A stretch of 6,237 nt of DNA, taken from assembly GCA_030628785.1 (NCBI GenBank), contig DAOVQI010000211.1:1-6237 (forward strand), in the 5' to 3' direction. The DNA comes from Bacteroidota bacterium (GTDB lineage: Bacteria; Bacteroidota; Bacteroidia; Bacteroidales; VadinHA17). Within the stretch, counting starts at the first letter, position 1; every line of letters starts with the position of its first letter. Positions 5,979 through 6,237 of the stretch are shown piece by piece. The notes beneath the pieces were generated by a model. The model was not told where the DNA came from. It saw only the letters and a list, made by a program, of their open reading frames with translations, and made no database searches. A program made the translations under genes and the position numbers.

Positions 5979-6237
5979 CTACGGGGTGTTTAAAAAAACT
6001 GTTTGCTGCTTTTGGTTGCTTTCAATTGCTGCCTCAATCACCCTGATCACGTTCAGAGCTTCTTCCGGCTTAACCAGTAATTCGCTTTCGCCTCTGATTG
6101 CAGCATATATGTTATTATAATAAATGGGGTAATTGCCTGGTAATGTTTCAATTTTATCCTGTATATGGTCACCATTCAGATTTGTATTTAACAGTCCCCG
6201 GAATTTTTCTTCTTCTTTACCCCAATCCTCTCCCACC
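5979..6237 (-). CDS. C-terminal part of a Gfo/Idh/MocA oxidoreductase (5' end outside window)
   Basis: About 86 residues of the C-terminus are visible on the minus strand, ending at a TAG (5979-5981). The GTG at the edge (6236-6234) is probably an internal valine, not a start. The segment KIETLPGNYPIYYNNIYAAI, followed by GESELLVKPEEALNVI and RVIEAAIESNQKQQTVFL, is the closing part of the Gfo/Idh/MocA C-terminal alpha/beta domain (PF02894 type, like the cytoplasmic E. coli YdgJ group). The conserved pattern is a proline-glycine-x-tyrosine turn, YY, an acidic/proline 'V-P-E' type helix start and a final amphipathic helix with Glu and Arg. It is a different subgroup from the Tat-exported paralogue at 3031-4389. 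It is convergent with that operon, so not co-transcribed with it. Its last residues (NTP) lie in what appears to be repeat-derived sequence. Confidence 0.8.
   Translation of the reverse strand, partial: VGEDWGKEEEKFRGLLNTNLNGDHIQDKIETLPGNYPIYYNNIYAAIRGESELLVKPEEALNVIRVIEAAIESNQKQQTVFLNTP

Noticed and set aside
6234..6236. GTG start for the right-edge oxidoreductase gene
   Set aside because: The visible part begins in the middle of the family's C-terminal domain, so the true start must be beyond the window.

Overview
The window looks like a piece of an AT-rich Bacteroidota chromosome, probably from a free-living or gut-type polysaccharide degrader. Three of the four complete genes encode lipoproteins with short signal peptides ending in Cys. 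Start codons lack Shine-Dalgarno sequences and follow A/T-rich leaders. The genes belong to families that Bacteroidota and Planctomycetota carry in sugar-catabolic clusters. The genus cannot be read from the sequence.

Layout, left to right. Bases 1-84 are the hydrophobic C-terminus of a gene that enters from the left edge, probably a membrane protein. Bases 153-1928 encode a 591-residue lipoprotein with a beta-rich N-terminal part and a barrel-like C-terminal part. It resembles a glycoside hydrolase, but I cannot assign it to a family. A 244-base gap follows, holding a transposon-end-like inverted repeat and a 9-base direct repeat. Bases 2173-5469 are a compact three-gene unit: a DUF1080 (3-keto-disaccharide hydrolase family) lipoprotein, a Tat-exported Gfo/Idh/MocA oxidoreductase, and a DUF6807 ('PmoA-like') lipoprotein. 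The junctions are 30 and 3 bases. Bases 5470-5978 hold no gene and are a patchwork of inverted, palindromic and tandem repeats. The right edge holds the C-terminal end of a second Gfo/Idh/MocA oxidoreductase on the minus strand, convergent with the operon.

How the genes may work together (inference). All complete proteins carry export signals, so the pathway would act in the periplasm or at the cell surface. The oxidoreductase would oxidise a sugar hydroxyl, most simply C3 of a glycoside, to a ketone. The DUF1080 protein would cleave the activated keto-glycoside. The DUF6807 protein would act on a substrate, intermediate or product of that route. The upstream lipoprotein may release or bind the starting glycoside, and the truncated membrane protein may import products. 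The best candidate for something under-described is this exported oxidise-then-cleave module together with the unassigned 591-residue lipoprotein and the DUF6807 protein, whose biochemical role I do not know. The individual family calls for the three-gene unit are firm; the pathway and substrate are not visible in the sequence.
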